A stretch of 64,000 nt of DNA from Clostridia bacterium (GCA_017464305.1 JAFUDS010000004.1:1-64000); one strand, 5' to 3'. Positions 16,737 to 25,122 are shown, counted from the stretch's first letter. Numbers and translations are program-made. The notes: generated by a model from the sequence alone, not told the origin.

Positions 16737-17139
16737 ATTCAGGGATTTTGATGTCCCACTGGAGCTCTACCTTCCTTTCTATGAACCGGGGAATACGATA
16801 GAACCGAAGACGGAGAGATTGATGCAGAGAACCCTTGCATTCGCGGATACGCTGCTGGACAGTGACCACTACAGAAAACTGGCGGCAGATACAGTGGCCC
16901 ACCGGGGAATGTGGCTGGTATCAGCCAGCGACCATTTTTATGGAGATCTTCGGGACAAGGACTGGGAACACATTTTCACCAACCTGGAAAGGAATCCGGA
17001 CAGCTTTGCGCGGTATTATCCGCTGTTCTGCATCAATCTTGAGAAGCGGAGTATCCGGGATACAGTAATCGCACTTGTGGTGAATGATGATCTGTATGCC
17101 TACGCCAGGGGGCTCCCGCCACTGGAAGAGAGGGATTGA
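16723..17139 (+). CDS. Unknown 138-residue protein
   Basis: Mixed alpha/beta protein beginning at GTG 16723, where an in-frame stop lies just upstream; an ATG 33 codons in is the alternative start. The ribosome binding site is weak. No motif recognised (ends in IALVVNDDLYAYARGLPPLE). It converges with the Phd/Doc operon. Confidence 0.4.
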   Translation: MQDREFRDFDVPLELYLPFYEPGNTIEPKTERLMQRTLAFADTLLDSDHYRKLAADTVAHRGMWLVSASDHFYGDLRDKDWEHIFTNLERNPDSFARYYPLFCINLEKRSIRDTVIALVVNDDLYAYARGLPPLEERD

Positions 17140-17225
17140 GCTGCAAACGGTCAGGGTAAGCATGGATTTGTACTCAGAAAGAAAAAAGACGGCTCAGAAG
17201 AACCGCCGGAGTGGTTGAGATGATG

Positions 17226-17600
17226 TCATTCATGCTTGTAGACCCAGTCACGCAGATCTTCATAGTTCATGGAACCGCTGGCAATGGACAGGCCGATGTT
17301 AACGATTTCCTCATCAGTGCAGTGGAGACGGATTCCATTCATCTCCAGGAAGGAGAGCATAATGTAAATTCCGATACGTTTGTTGCCGTCCACAAAGGCG
17401 TGATTGGAAACGAGAGAAAAACCGAGACGAGCGCCTTTCTCCTCTTTGGATGGATACAGCTCAATGCCATCGAATGTGGCAAATGCATTCTCAAGGGCCG
17501 AATCAAGCAGCCCTTCGTCGCGGACACCAATACTGCCGCCAGTTGCTTCGGCCATGAGCTGATGAAGAAGGAGGACTTTTTCTTTGCTGAATTTGATCAT
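17226..17600 (-). CDS. doc: Doc-family toxin (Fic fold)
   Basis: 124 residues. The Fic/Doc core motif is HAFVDGNKRIG near residue 66, the H-x-F-x-D-G-N-K-R form used by Doc. Known Doc proteins phosphorylate EF-Tu and stop translation. The start overlaps the stop of the upstream antitoxin gene (ATGA), and the N-terminal VRDEGLLDSALENAFATFDG segment matches the type found in complete Doc toxins. All key residues are present, so the toxin appears intact. Confidence 0.9.
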   Translation of the reverse strand: MIKFSKEKVLLLHQLMAEATGGSIGVRDEGLLDSALENAFATFDGIELYPSKEEKGARLGFSLVSNHAFVDGNKRIGIYIMLSFLEMNGIRLHCTDEEIVNIGLSIASGSMNYEDLRDWVYKHE

Positions 17601-17839
17601 TTTGCAAGCTCCTCAAAAGCGGCGTGGTGTTCGCGGAGAATCCGGTTTGCCACGAAATCGAACTTCTCATCCTCAGTCATTTCGATCTGCGGTTCTTTGT
17701 CCAGATCGATAATGAGGAGTTTTGGGCGGTTGTTTTTGAATACAACGACATGCCCTTTCTGCTCAGCCATACGGGACACACGCGAGAAGTTCTGGTTGGC
17801 CTCTGTAGCGGTGACGATTTGAGTGGAATTAATTGTCAT
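17597..17839 (-). CDS. phd: Phd-family antitoxin
   Basis: 80 residues from ATG 17839 (GGAGG nine bases upstream); a longer frame begins upstream but lies across the promoter. The N-terminal Phd/YefM DNA-binding region is visible (VTATEANQNFSRVSRMAEQK, then VVVFKNNRPKLLIIDLD), followed by an acidic tail that would wrap the Doc toxin. It likely represses its own promoter through the inverted repeat at 17871-17896. Confidence 0.88.
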   Translation of the reverse strand: MTINSTQIVTATEANQNFSRVSRMAEQKGHVVVFKNNRPKLLIIDLDKEPQIEMTEDEKFDFVANRILREHHAAFEELAK

Positions 17840-17859
17840 AGCGGAACACCTCCATGAGC

Positions 17860-17896
17860 AGTATACCAAAATAATAGGCGGAAATCAACCTATTAT
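17860..17896 (-). promoter_or_regulatory. phd-doc promoter with operator
   Basis: Minus strand TTGATT (17888-17883), 17-base spacer, TATACT (17865-17860). The inverted repeat ATAATAGG (17871-17878) / CCTATTAT (17889-17896) straddles the -35 box, as expected for autoregulation by Phd. Confidence 0.75.
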
Positions 17897-18071
17897 GAAA
17901 GATTCTGTTGTATTTAGTGTGCTTGTAGGTTAGAGATTGCAAAGACAATGAAAAGGCTGAGGCAGGTTATTTTCTGATACAGCCTGGATGTGTAGAGCTG
18001 ATAGGCAATTGCTGATTGTTGATTGGATGGAAATACGGGAGGAGGGGACACGCGGCGTGGAGGGTATAAAG

Positions 18072-18515
18072 ATGGATCAGCCCAGTCAGCGGAATGTGGT
18101 CATTCGCAGCCCTGAAAAGGAGTATGATGCGCTAGGTGCGGAAGAAACGATCCGGAAATTCTGCGCATTTATCCGGTCCGTAATTGCACATTACGAAGAA
18201 AACGCTCGTCAGCAGGAAGCGGCTGAGGCTCGACAGATGGACCTGCAGCATTGTATTGAGATGACGCCGGAGCTCACGGAGACGGAAGAACATCAGCTAT
18301 ACGGTAAACTGACGGAAGCGTTACGGACTCGAAGAACCTGCAAGGATGAGAATATGGTACTTAAGCCGTTGTATGAGGCTGTGGTGGATAAAAACCTATT
18401 GAACAGGCTGGCTCAGGTCCAGGGGCAGATAGGTGTGGTAAAGAAAACCATTGCGGGTAAGTCCTATGCATGTAGAACAGATGTGCTGGATGATTTCAGA
18501 ATCGAGGAGGAATAA
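18072..18515 (+). CDS. Unknown helical protein
   Basis: 147 residues from ATG 18072 (GGAGGG eight bases upstream), preferred over the longer open frame. It is strongly helical and charged, with likely coiled-coil regions (EENARQQEAAEARQMDLQHC; EETIRKFCAFIRSVIAHYEE). No family recognised. First gene of a rightward cluster of unknown mobile-element genes. Confidence 0.5.
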   Translation: MDQPSQRNVVIRSPEKEYDALGAEETIRKFCAFIRSVIAHYEENARQQEAAEARQMDLQHCIEMTPELTETEEHQLYGKLTEALRTRRTCKDENMVLKPLYEAVVDKNLLNRLAQVQGQIGVVKKTIAGKSYACRTDVLDDFRIEEE

Positions 18516-18530
18516 GTTTATGGGAGATGC

Positions 18531-18611
18531 ATGAAGAAAAATGGGTGGCAGGACAAGAACGTGCGAGCTCATAATCTTGATTACCAGGAGAAAGAAGAGA
18601 AAACGAGATGA
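18531..18611 (+). CDS. Possible 26-residue peptide
   Basis: MKKNGWQDKNVRAHNLDYQE plus six residues; its stop overlaps the next start (ATGA), which suggests translational coupling. The upstream GGGAG is close to the ATG. It lies in a leader-like segment that resembles 21435-21470, so it may be only a coupling element. Confidence 0.25.
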   Translation: MKKNGWQDKNVRAHNLDYQEKEEKTR

Positions 18612-19366
18612 AGACAGTACAGGAGCATTTGCGTGAAGCGGATCGGATCGGCCTGCTGGATGCTGTGGCATATGACACGATCTGCAATTCTCTGCTTTTG
18701 CTGGAATATCCGGATAACACGATTGCAGAAATCCAGGATGCCAGTAAAGAGAGAATGAACGATCTGATCGAGCATCTTCTTTCAATAGAGGCGGTTCCAA
18801 CAGATCATATGGTACTGTATATGGTTCCGGCTACGTCGTTTGACCGGCAGCTTAACCATGATGAAAGATCATTGTGCCTGATAGACCTAAACGAGGTACG
18901 TAACGATATTTACTCGGCCAGCTACGCCTTTGAACTTACAGCTTGGACGGAAACCCTGGGATATCTTGTGGCGGATAATAAACTGACGCAGGATTATATA
19001 ACCGACCTTCTGAAGCAGTATCTTCATGAGATATCGTTCTTTGGAGCGGATCCTGAATTGCACCGGGAAGAAGTGGAGAAGGTGAATACCGAGCTTGACC
19101 AGGCCATGAAGGAAATCGACGAAGGTCATATTATTCCAGCGGAGGATGTGTTTGAGGAATTGCGCAAGGAACACGGTCTGCCGCTTGATGAGAAAGACGA
19201 AAAAATGGACGCGCTGAAGTCAAAGATCATCGAAGCGGAGATAGGGCTCCATAGATATTGTAACTGGAGAGAAAGAAGTAGAATCCTCGAAAGTTTGGGT
19301 GAGACGGCACCGCCGTTTGAAGCAGAATGGGGAGCCAAATGCAATTTGAACATGAAGAGCCGATGA
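18608..19366 (+). CDS. Unknown protein, resembling clostridial DUF6557-type proteins
   Basis: 252 residues, acidic and helical. The middle (LNEVRNDIYSASYAFELTAW, TLGYLVADNKLTQDYITDLL, then HEISFFGADPE) recalls proteins of clostridial mobile elements labelled DUF6557, from memory and unverified. A hinge-like coiled coil follows (EVEKVNTELDQAMKEIDEGH). No enzymatic motif is seen. It precedes the AAA gene and is probably in the same operon. Confidence 0.45.
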   Translation: MKTVQEHLREADRIGLLDAVAYDTICNSLLLLEYPDNTIAEIQDASKERMNDLIEHLLSIEAVPTDHMVLYMVPATSFDRQLNHDERSLCLIDLNEVRNDIYSASYAFELTAWTETLGYLVADNKLTQDYITDLLKQYLHEISFFGADPELHREEVEKVNTELDQAMKEIDEGHIIPAEDVFEELRKEHGLPLDEKDEKMDALKSKIIEAEIGLHRYCNWRERSRILESLGETAPPFEAEWGAKCNLNMKSR

Positions 19367-19385
19367 AAACCTGGTACTGGAGGGG

Positions 19386-19428
19386 TTGACAGCGGATATG
19401 ATATGTGTTGCAGGACAGTTCCCGGCAG
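19386..19428 (+). repeat. Short repeated segment, copy 2 (GLTxDMICVAG)
   Basis: Second copy of 16553-16595, located between two genes. In frame it reads GLTADMICVAGQFPAG and soon stops. It is probably the tail of a lost gene or a duplicated leader. Confidence 0.5.
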
Positions 19429-19478
19429 GTGAGGTTGATGTATGAGAGCATACTGGCTGTAGACAAGGGGTAGACAAA

Positions 19479-21443
19479 ATGGAGATAATCCGGAATGGAG
19501 AATGCACACAGGAGCGATACTTAACCGAATCGACGCTGGAGAGATTTGTAGATTTATCTTCCTATTTTGATAAGGCAAGGTTTAATTATCACAACATTTA
19601 TGGCCCGAAACGGTCGGGAAAAAGCACATTGTTGTCCGCATTGCGTTGCTATTATGATGACACGGTAAAGGTGGGAGAGGTGTTCGTGAAGTGCGATCAT
19701 GAGAAAAAACACGGCAACCAGTGGGAACGTGGCCAGCATCCTGTGATAGATCTGGATTTTTCAGATTACGCGGCCACTTCTATGGAAGGGGCTTACTCCT
19801 TTTTCAGGTCGAAAATGTCAGACCTGTATCTTCGGAAGTGGGAGCGATGCAAAGAAGATCTGCGGTGGTATTCATCATGTGAAGCATACCTGGACGTGAT
19901 CGAAGGGAAAAGTGATATCAAGGAACTTGAATATAGTCTGCATAGGATGGTGAGTTGCTTTCGAAGCGCCCGAGGGAGGAAGGATCGAGCTTTGATCCTG
20001 ATTGATGAAGCAGGGAAACCGCTGCTATACGCAGCTTGGTATGGCTACTATCAGGAATTCAAAGATTTCTATGATCGATTTCTGGAGATTGATCACTATG
20101 AAATGGACTTTGGGATCGTAACAACTTCCTTTGCGCCTGAAAATGTGGATATAGATTATGATCTGAAGTACATTCGGGATGTTCCTGTGAATGAGGTTGG
20201 CCCGCTGAGAAGAGTGTGTGAACAAAATGGAATCATACTGAATACGGAGTACAAGCCGGAGTACTATTCCTCCGGGAAGAGATATTTTAACCGATATATT
20301 GATCTATCTACCTGTTTTAAGTCTATGATGGAGAATAAGGATGAAATTCCAGAGAAAAATGACTATGAAATTCGGCTGAACGAGGGTATACAAAAGGATA
20401 TTATCAGGAAAAGAAAATGGATTGCAACAAGGAAGGCGGAGGAAGAGCAACGAAGGAAAGAAGAGAAAGAGAGAAGTATCAGGGAATATGCTGCGCCTTT
20501 GCCGGATGGCTGCCTGATTCCATCAATTTTTGCAGGAGTAAGGGAGCTCCACATGGAGGCAGAGAATCAAGATAAGCTGAAAGAATTGAACAGTCTTCTG
20601 ATCTCTATGTACGACCGGTACGGAAAACAAATCAAGCAAGAAGACGTCTACCATATTATACAAGGGTTTGGTGATAAGGAAAGACCGCTGAAGGTGAAAT
20701 ACAATCTAGAGAATTTGAACGATGCGCCGGAAACGGAATCAGCATGTCGTATATCGATTAATGAAGATTCATACTGGTTGAGGTTTGACTGTGAGCGTGG
20801 CAATCGGTATGAGCATAATGATATGACGCTGGTAAAAGCATTTCTTTCTTTAGCGGAAGAGGCTTATCTAGGCGATGTATTCCGGAACACAGTATGTTAT
20901 CTGATTCGGGAGGGACAGCATCGCTTTCATGCAAAAGCGGCTCGTCAGGTGCGCGCTGACCAAATTTGCCTATGGGTTTCAAGGGAAGATTTCTTCAAAT
21001 TGGAGGATTATGTAAGGACGATTGATCAGTTGCTGGTACAGCCGCTTCCATTTGTGGCTTATCGTGGAAAAATAGGGATCAGCCGAGAGCTGTATTCCTG
21101 GGATAGCCATAATGGAGTACAGGCAACATTGATCAGCACCTATCTAAAGTCTGTCCAGGATCGAGACAAGATTAGTATTCTGGATATGTATGCGCAGTAT
21201 GTTAAAGCATGGAATGGTGATATGGCAGAGGAACATATATTATCCCGGGAATTCAGGGATAGTAACGCGCAGGAATTGATTATTCTGCTGGAATCGATCA
21301 ACTGCATTTTAGAGAGTGGCAGAATAGATGATGACCATATTTTGCTAAGCGAAGATTCTAAAATGTGGTACGCGCTGGGAGAATCGAAGAATTGGTATGA
21401 AGTCGGAAAGCGAATGCTTCGGAGCCGACAGGATGAGGAATAA
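19479..21443 (+). CDS. Large AAA-ATPase-like protein
   Basis: 654 residues behind AAGGGGTAG. Walker A is YGPKRSGKSTLL near residue 47. Walker B is ALILIDEAGKPL near residue 180, followed by YYQEFKDFYDRFL, a layout like the AAA-ATPase_like (PF09820) group, whose members contain LLDEYD-type motifs and act in conflict-related or unknown processes. A highly charged linker (ATRKAEEEQRRKEEKERSIR) near residue 315 separates the ATPase from a C-terminal half of about 300 residues with no recognised domain and no PD-(D/E)XK motif that I can see. It lies just upstream of the RNA-repair genes with only a 75-bp gap, so an operon is possible. Confidence 0.6.
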   Translation: MEIIRNGECTQERYLTESTLERFVDLSSYFDKARFNYHNIYGPKRSGKSTLLSALRCYYDDTVKVGEVFVKCDHEKKHGNQWERGQHPVIDLDFSDYAATSMEGAYSFFRSKMSDLYLRKWERCKEDLRWYSSCEAYLDVIEGKSDIKELEYSLHRMVSCFRSARGRKDRALILIDEAGKPLLYAAWYGYYQEFKDFYDRFLEIDHYEMDFGIVTTSFAPENVDIDYDLKYIRDVPVNEVGPLRRVCEQNGIILNTEYKPEYYSSGKRYFNRYIDLSTCFKSMMENKDEIPEKNDYEIRLNEGIQKDIIRKRKWIATRKAEEEQRRKEEKERSIREYAAPLPDGCLIPSIFAGVRELHMEAENQDKLKELNSLLISMYDRYGKQIKQEDVYHIIQGFGDKERPLKVKYNLENLNDAPETESACRISINEDSYWLRFDCERGNRYEHNDMTLVKAFLSLAEEAYLGDVFRNTVCYLIREGQHRFHAKAARQVRADQICLWVSREDFFKLEDYVRTIDQLLVQPLPFVAYRGKIGISRELYSWDSHNGVQATLISTYLKSVQDRDKISILDMYAQYVKAWNGDMAEEHILSREFRDSNAQELIILLESINCILESGRIDDDHILLSEDSKMWYALGESKNWYEVGKRMLRSRQDEE

Positions 21444-21458
21444 GATTGTGGGAGATGG

Positions 21459-21489
21459 CATGGAGGAAGGAATCCAAATGAAAGAGATA
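21459..21489 (+). repeat. Gene-junction repeat, copy 1
   Basis: The 31 bases here match 26678-26708 at 26 positions (CATGnAGnAAnGAATCCA core). Both lie directly after a gene of the accessory cluster. Confidence 0.4.
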
Positions 21490-21518
21490 TCTAGGAGAAA
21501 TCAGGAGGTGATATAAGT

Positions 21519-22385
21519 ATGTCGAGTAAAGAAGAACGCATAGAGGTTTTCCAGGATACAGAGCGGTGGATCAGGGAAGAGGCGATGCTTTTGGACGCCA
21601 TGAAGGCCAGCATACAGGGAACGGTGTTTTATTCGGCGGATGAGGAGATCGCTGGCGGACTGCCCGGAGAAAAAGAAAGCACGGAGGCTTGCACGGTAAC
21701 GGTGACGAGCCATCGGAGCTTCGAGGCGGCGATGCTTATGCACCAGGAAGGTCCTGACGCCAGGATTGCGGTATTGAACTTCGCCTCGGCGACCAATCCC
21801 GGCGGCGGTGTGGTGAATGGCAGCAGTGCCCAGGAGGAGTGTCTGTGCAGGTGTTCTACGTTGTACCCTGCGCTGAAGACGGACACGCTGTGGCAACAGT
21901 TTTATGGAAAGAATCGCGCCAGCTGGAATCCGCTGCATACGGATGACTGCATCTATACCCCAAGGATCGTGATCTTCAAGTCGGATACCGATTCTCCGAA
22001 GCGCCTGAGGAAAGATGACTGGGTCACGGTGGACGTGATCAGCTGCGCGGCGCCGAACCTGCGGGAGAAGCCCGGGAATGTCCACAACCCGGAGTATGGC
22101 AGTGGCGTGCATATTACCAAGGGCGAACTGTATGAACTGCATTTCAAACGGGCGAAGCGCATCCTGGATATCGCGGTGGCGAACCATGTGGATATTCTGA
22201 TCCTGGGCGCCTTCGGCTGCGGAGCCTTTGCCAATGATCCGGAGGTTGTAGCGATGGCGATGCGGGATGCCGTAAAGGAGTACAGGCTGTATTTCAAAAG
22301 AATCGAGTTTGCGGTCTACTGCAGCCCGCGGGATCGAAGCAACTATGACATATTCAAAGAAATCATCGGGGAGGGATTGAAGTGA
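21519..22385 (+). CDS. Bacterial PARG-like macrodomain protein (TIGR02452 type)
   Basis: 288 residues behind AGGAGGTGATATAAGT. The poly(ADP-ribose) glycohydrolase signature is clear: NFASATNPGGGVVNGSSAQE followed by ECLCR, with GGG at residues 95-97 and the catalytic QEE at 105-107. Known bacterial PARGs remove ADP-ribose from proteins or nucleic acids. The downstream LILGAFGCGAFANDP motif is the phosphate-binding loop of macrodomains. The stop overlaps the start of the RNA ligase gene, so the two proteins are probably made together. This suggests removal of ADP-ribose (or a related mark) from RNA ends or proteins before ligation, an inference from context. Confidence 0.88.
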   Translation: MSSKEERIEVFQDTERWIREEAMLLDAMKASIQGTVFYSADEEIAGGLPGEKESTEACTVTVTSHRSFEAAMLMHQEGPDARIAVLNFASATNPGGGVVNGSSAQEECLCRCSTLYPALKTDTLWQQFYGKNRASWNPLHTDDCIYTPRIVIFKSDTDSPKRLRKDDWVTVDVISCAAPNLREKPGNVHNPEYGSGVHITKGELYELHFKRAKRILDIAVANHVDILILGAFGCGAFANDPEVVAMAMRDAVKEYRLYFKRIEFAVYCSPRDRSNYDIFKEIIGEGLK

Positions 22386-23428
22386 GCAGAAAACTGGCAA
22401 GTATTCAGGTTGTACACGCAGTGGAGCCGATTGAGGGCGCCGACAGGATTGAGCTGGCGCATGTGCTGGGATGGCAGTGTGTGGTGAACAAGGGGCAGTT
22501 TACGAAAGGGGATCTTGGCGTCTATTTTGAAATCGACAGCTTCCTTCCGATCCGCCCTGAATTCGAGTTCATGAGGGCGTCCAGCTATAAGAAGACGGAC
22601 ATTATGGGTGAGGGCTTTAAAATCCGCACGCAGAAGTTCCGCGGCCAGCTTTCCCAGGGCCTTCTGTTGCCTGTATTGCAGTTTCCGGAGATTCCGGCGG
22701 ACGCGACGGTGGGCACGGACGTGACGGAAATCCTGGGCGTGAAGAAATGGGAAATCGAAGAGAAGGCCACTACCGGCGGTACGGTGATCGGGACGCTGCC
22801 CTACGACATCCCGCATACCGACGAAACCCGTGTACAGGCGGAGCCGGAGCTGATTCAGGCGTTTACCGGACTGGAATACTATATCAGCACCAAGATGGAC
22901 GGATCGTCCCATTCTATTGGGATTGATGAGAACGGTTTCCATGTGACGGGTCACAACTATGAGTATAAGAATGACGGCTCCAGTTCCTTCTATAATCTGG
23001 TCAAGGAGCGGGGGTATCAGGAGAAGCTGGAGAAATTTGCCGCACAGCAGGGCCTGAAGCTGATTACGATTCAGGGAGAACTGTGCGCGCCAGGGATCCA
23101 GCAGAACAGGCTGAAACTGACAAAACCAGAGTGGTATGTATTTACCATCCGGGAAGATGGTAAACGTGTCGGGCTCAGAAGGATGCGGGAAATCTGCAAA
23201 GCACTGGAGATGACCACTGTGCCAATCGAAGAGGTGGGTAACAATCTTCCTTTCAAATATCCCACCGTGGAATCCCTGCTGGAGCGCGCTGACGGAAACT
23301 ATCCGAACGGCGGAAAGAAGGAAGGCATCGTCATCCGGCCTACCGAACCGGTATTCTGCCCGCTGATCAGCGCCAGCCTTTCCATGAAGGTGGTCAGCAA
23401 TAAGTATCTGTTGAAGAATGAGGGGTGA
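22382..23428 (+). CDS. RNA ligase of the DraRnl/DRB0094 (Rnl5) type
   Basis: 348 residues starting at GTG 22382 (GGGAGGG upstream), overlapping the PARG-like gene by four bases. The first 110 residues form the N-terminal domain specific to the Deinococcus ligase (HAVEPIEGADRIELAHVLGW). The nucleotidyltransferase core follows, with motif I YISTKMDGSS (Lys171 the expected AMP-accepting residue), motif IV KKEGIVIRP and motif V SMKVVSNKYLLK. This family seals 3'-OH/5'-phosphate nicks in RNA. The gene ends LLKNEG-stop. Another LIKNEG-like frame resumes 788 bp later, beyond a toxin-antitoxin module, so the original C-terminus may have been displaced. The catalytic core is complete. Confidence 0.88.
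   Translation: MSRKLASIQVVHAVEPIEGADRIELAHVLGWQCVVNKGQFTKGDLGVYFEIDSFLPIRPEFEFMRASSYKKTDIMGEGFKIRTQKFRGQLSQGLLLPVLQFPEIPADATVGTDVTEILGVKKWEIEEKATTGGTVIGTLPYDIPHTDETRVQAEPELIQAFTGLEYYISTKMDGSSHSIGIDENGFHVTGHNYEYKNDGSSSFYNLVKERGYQEKLEKFAAQQGLKLITIQGELCAPGIQQNRLKLTKPEWYVFTIREDGKRVGLRRMREICKALEMTTVPIEEVGNNLPFKYPTVESLLERADGNYPNGGKKEGIVIRPTEPVFCPLISASLSMKVVSNKYLLKNEG
23414..23424. repeat. 11-bp direct repeat left of the HicA/HicB-like module
   Basis: AAGAATGAGGG, repeated at 24202-24212. In both copies it encodes KNEG in the same plus-strand frame, so the sequences outside the module can be joined into a continuous reading frame. Confidence 0.55.
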
Positions 23429-23449
23429 GACTGGAGCGAGTGAGTTCTT

Positions 23450-23668
23450 TCAAAGCTTTGAATTGAAATACTCTTTCGATACCTGAAGCTGACGCTTAAG
23501 AATGGTTTGCCATAGATGTCCATTGATTTGACCTGGATTCTTGGAAACTTTTGTTAGGCGAATATTTCCATCTGGATCGCGTTTGCGATAGAAATAGTGG
23601 TCGGTTTGCTTGTACAGCTCCCAGCCATCGTGCTCACAGAAACGTTTTAAATCCTTCCAGCTTGGCAT
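23450..23668 (-). CDS. HicA-like toxin
   Basis: 72 residues. It has the HicA layout of a short double-stranded-RNA-binding-like fold: KDLKRFCEHDGWELYKQTDH then RKRDPDGNIRLTKVSK, ending in a helix (LWQTILKRQLQVS). The position of H in TDHYFY is where HicA has its catalytic His. HicA cleaves mRNA. The start lies 22 bp inside the upstream gene, which encodes the antitoxin-like partner. The match to HicA is by shape and gene order, so confidence is moderate. Confidence 0.6.
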   Translation of the reverse strand: MPSWKDLKRFCEHDGWELYKQTDHYFYRKRDPDGNIRLTKVSKNPGQINGHLWQTILKRQLQVSKEYFNSKL

Positions 23669-24075
23669 TTGATGCTGTCTCCTATCTTCTGAGTATCCCT
23701 GATGGAAAGAGCTTTGAATACATAAGGGATGTGCGTTTTGCGATTAGGAGCACTGGCCCAATAGGAAAAATCATTGTAGAAGTCTTCAGAGTATTCAAGG
23801 ATGGAGGAGGCGAGTTTTAAACGGGCATCGTTCTCATCCTTACCGTTTTCAGCAAGGTCTAGCTCATTGAGAGCGAGGGTGACGGAACCATCCTCCTCAT
23901 CCATCCGGATTGCGGTATATGTATATCCTGAAAGCAAATCCTCCACGAACGAAAGGTCGGAAAGAAACAGTAGGTCTCTGGTTCGCTTAAAAAACTGTGG
24001 TTTTACTCGGACTGTGTTATCAACGACGGTGCTCCATTCTTTTCGGACGTCAGTAGCGTTCATGATCGGTGTCAT
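23647..24075 (-). CDS. HicB-like antitoxin with Phd-like N-terminus
   Basis: 142 residues from ATG 24075 (AAGGAGG nine bases upstream). The N-terminal 50 residues (MNATDVRKEWSTVVDNTVRV) look like a Phd/YefM-type DNA-binding domain. Residues 65-115 (VTLALNELDLAENGKDENDA followed by a helix) look like the HicB partial RNase-H fold. HicB antitoxins usually carry a ribbon-helix-helix or XRE domain, so this combination would be unusual. It is first in the operon, upstream of the toxin, and probably controls the promoter at 24098-24126. Confidence 0.55.
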   Translation of the reverse strand: MTPIMNATDVRKEWSTVVDNTVRVKPQFFKRTRDLLFLSDLSFVEDLLSGYTYTAIRMDEEDGSVTLALNELDLAENGKDENDARLKLASSILEYSEDFYNDFSYWASAPNRKTHIPYVFKALSIRDTQKIGDSIKCQAGRI

Positions 24076-24097
24076 AATAATCGCCTCCTTGCGTTCG

Positions 24098-24143
24098 AGT
24101 TTACAGCAAAACGAGCAGATTGTCAACAAAGTACATAATGTAC
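24098..24143 (-). promoter_or_regulatory. Promoter and operator of the HicA/HicB-like operon
   Basis: Minus strand TTGACA (24126-24121), 17-base spacer, TAAACT (24103-24098). Just upstream of the -35 is the palindrome GTACAT-A-ATGTAC (24131-24143), a probable operator. Confidence 0.75.
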
Positions 24144-24201
24144 ATATTTAGAGCGGCAGGATTTGAGACTCAGGAAAATCAATTATCACACCATTGTGAT
24201 T

Positions 24202-24288
24202 AAGAATGAGGGATGGGCACATCCGGACGTGATTACCATGGCGGAAGATTACCTGTCCTTTGTAAAGCGGGTCAAAAGGGAACCGTGA
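24202..24288 (+). pseudogene. Displaced 3' end, possibly of the RNA ligase gene
   Basis: Starting at the second copy of the 11-bp repeat, the plus frame reads KNEGWAHPDVITMAEDYLSF plus a short basic end. It has no start of its own nearby and ends 13 bp before the next gene. Joined to the ligase at the shared KNEG it would lengthen that protein by about 25 residues. It may equally be the tail of another lost gene. Confidence 0.4.
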
Positions 24289-24301
24289 TAGGAGCAGAAA
24301 C

Positions 24302-25018
24302 ATGGCTGATTTTAATCGAATTTACCTGACCGGCGATAAGCATGCGGATTTTGATGATTTCATCCTGCAGGCCCGGCGGTACGGAATCACAGAGGAAGAT
24401 CTGGTGATCATCACCGGCGACGTAGGCATCAATTTCTACGGGAATTGGCGCGACAGGGTGAGCAAGGAGACGCTTTGCCGTGTGCCAGGTACGATCCTGT
24501 GTATCCGGGGAAACCATGAAATGCGTCCGATGGATCCGGCCCTGCATGGGATATATCGTGAAGTGGATTGGATGGGAGGCAAGGCCTATGTGGAAGATGC
24601 ATATCCACGCTTTATCATGGCGGCCGACGGCGCGAGGTATCACATCAACGGTCGGGATTTCCTTGTGATCGGCGGCGCCTACTCTGTGGATAAACCATAT
24701 CGCCTGCAAATGGGATGGCCGTGGTTTTGGGATGAACAGTTATCAGAGACGGAGAGAATGGCGATCCGGGAAGAAGTGGCCGCGCATGGCAGCCATGAGG
24801 ATATTATCCTGGCGCATACATGTCCATATGACAGCCGCCCTGTGGAATGCTTTCTCTCTGGCGTGGATCAGAGCCGGGTGGACAACAGCATGGAACACTT
24901 TTTGCAGGAGATTGTGGAGAGCGTGTCATACAACCAGCTGTATTGCGGACATTGGCATATAGATAAACAGGATGCGAAAATCCGCTTCTTGTTTCGGGAT
25001 ATCGTTATGCTGGGATGA
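24302..25018 (+). CDS. Calcineurin-like metallophosphoesterase
   Basis: 238 residues behind GGAGCAGAAAC. All metal-binding motifs are present: D-x-H in YLTGDKHAD, GD in VIITGDVGINF, GNHE in CIRGNHEM, H in ILAHTCPYD, and GHWH near the C-terminus. This fold includes RNA end-healing 2',3'-cyclic phosphatases and 5'-phosphatases. Given its place after the RNA ligase, an end-healing role is plausible but unproven. Length is typical for stand-alone enzymes. Confidence 0.8.
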   Translation: MADFNRIYLTGDKHADFDDFILQARRYGITEEDLVIITGDVGINFYGNWRDRVSKETLCRVPGTILCIRGNHEMRPMDPALHGIYREVDWMGGKAYVEDAYPRFIMAADGARYHINGRDFLVIGGAYSVDKPYRLQMGWPWFWDEQLSETERMAIREEVAAHGSHEDIILAHTCPYDSRPVECFLSGVDQSRVDNSMEHFLQEIVESVSYNQLYCGHWHIDKQDAKIRFLFRDIVMLG

Positions 25019-25122
25019 ATTCCATGGCGCCGCTTGATAAAAAAGCTTGCTATGTACAAAAACCTGGCGCGTAGATATACGTACCGGCGAAAGCTGGACA
25101 GCAAACAAGGAAGGTGACCAGA

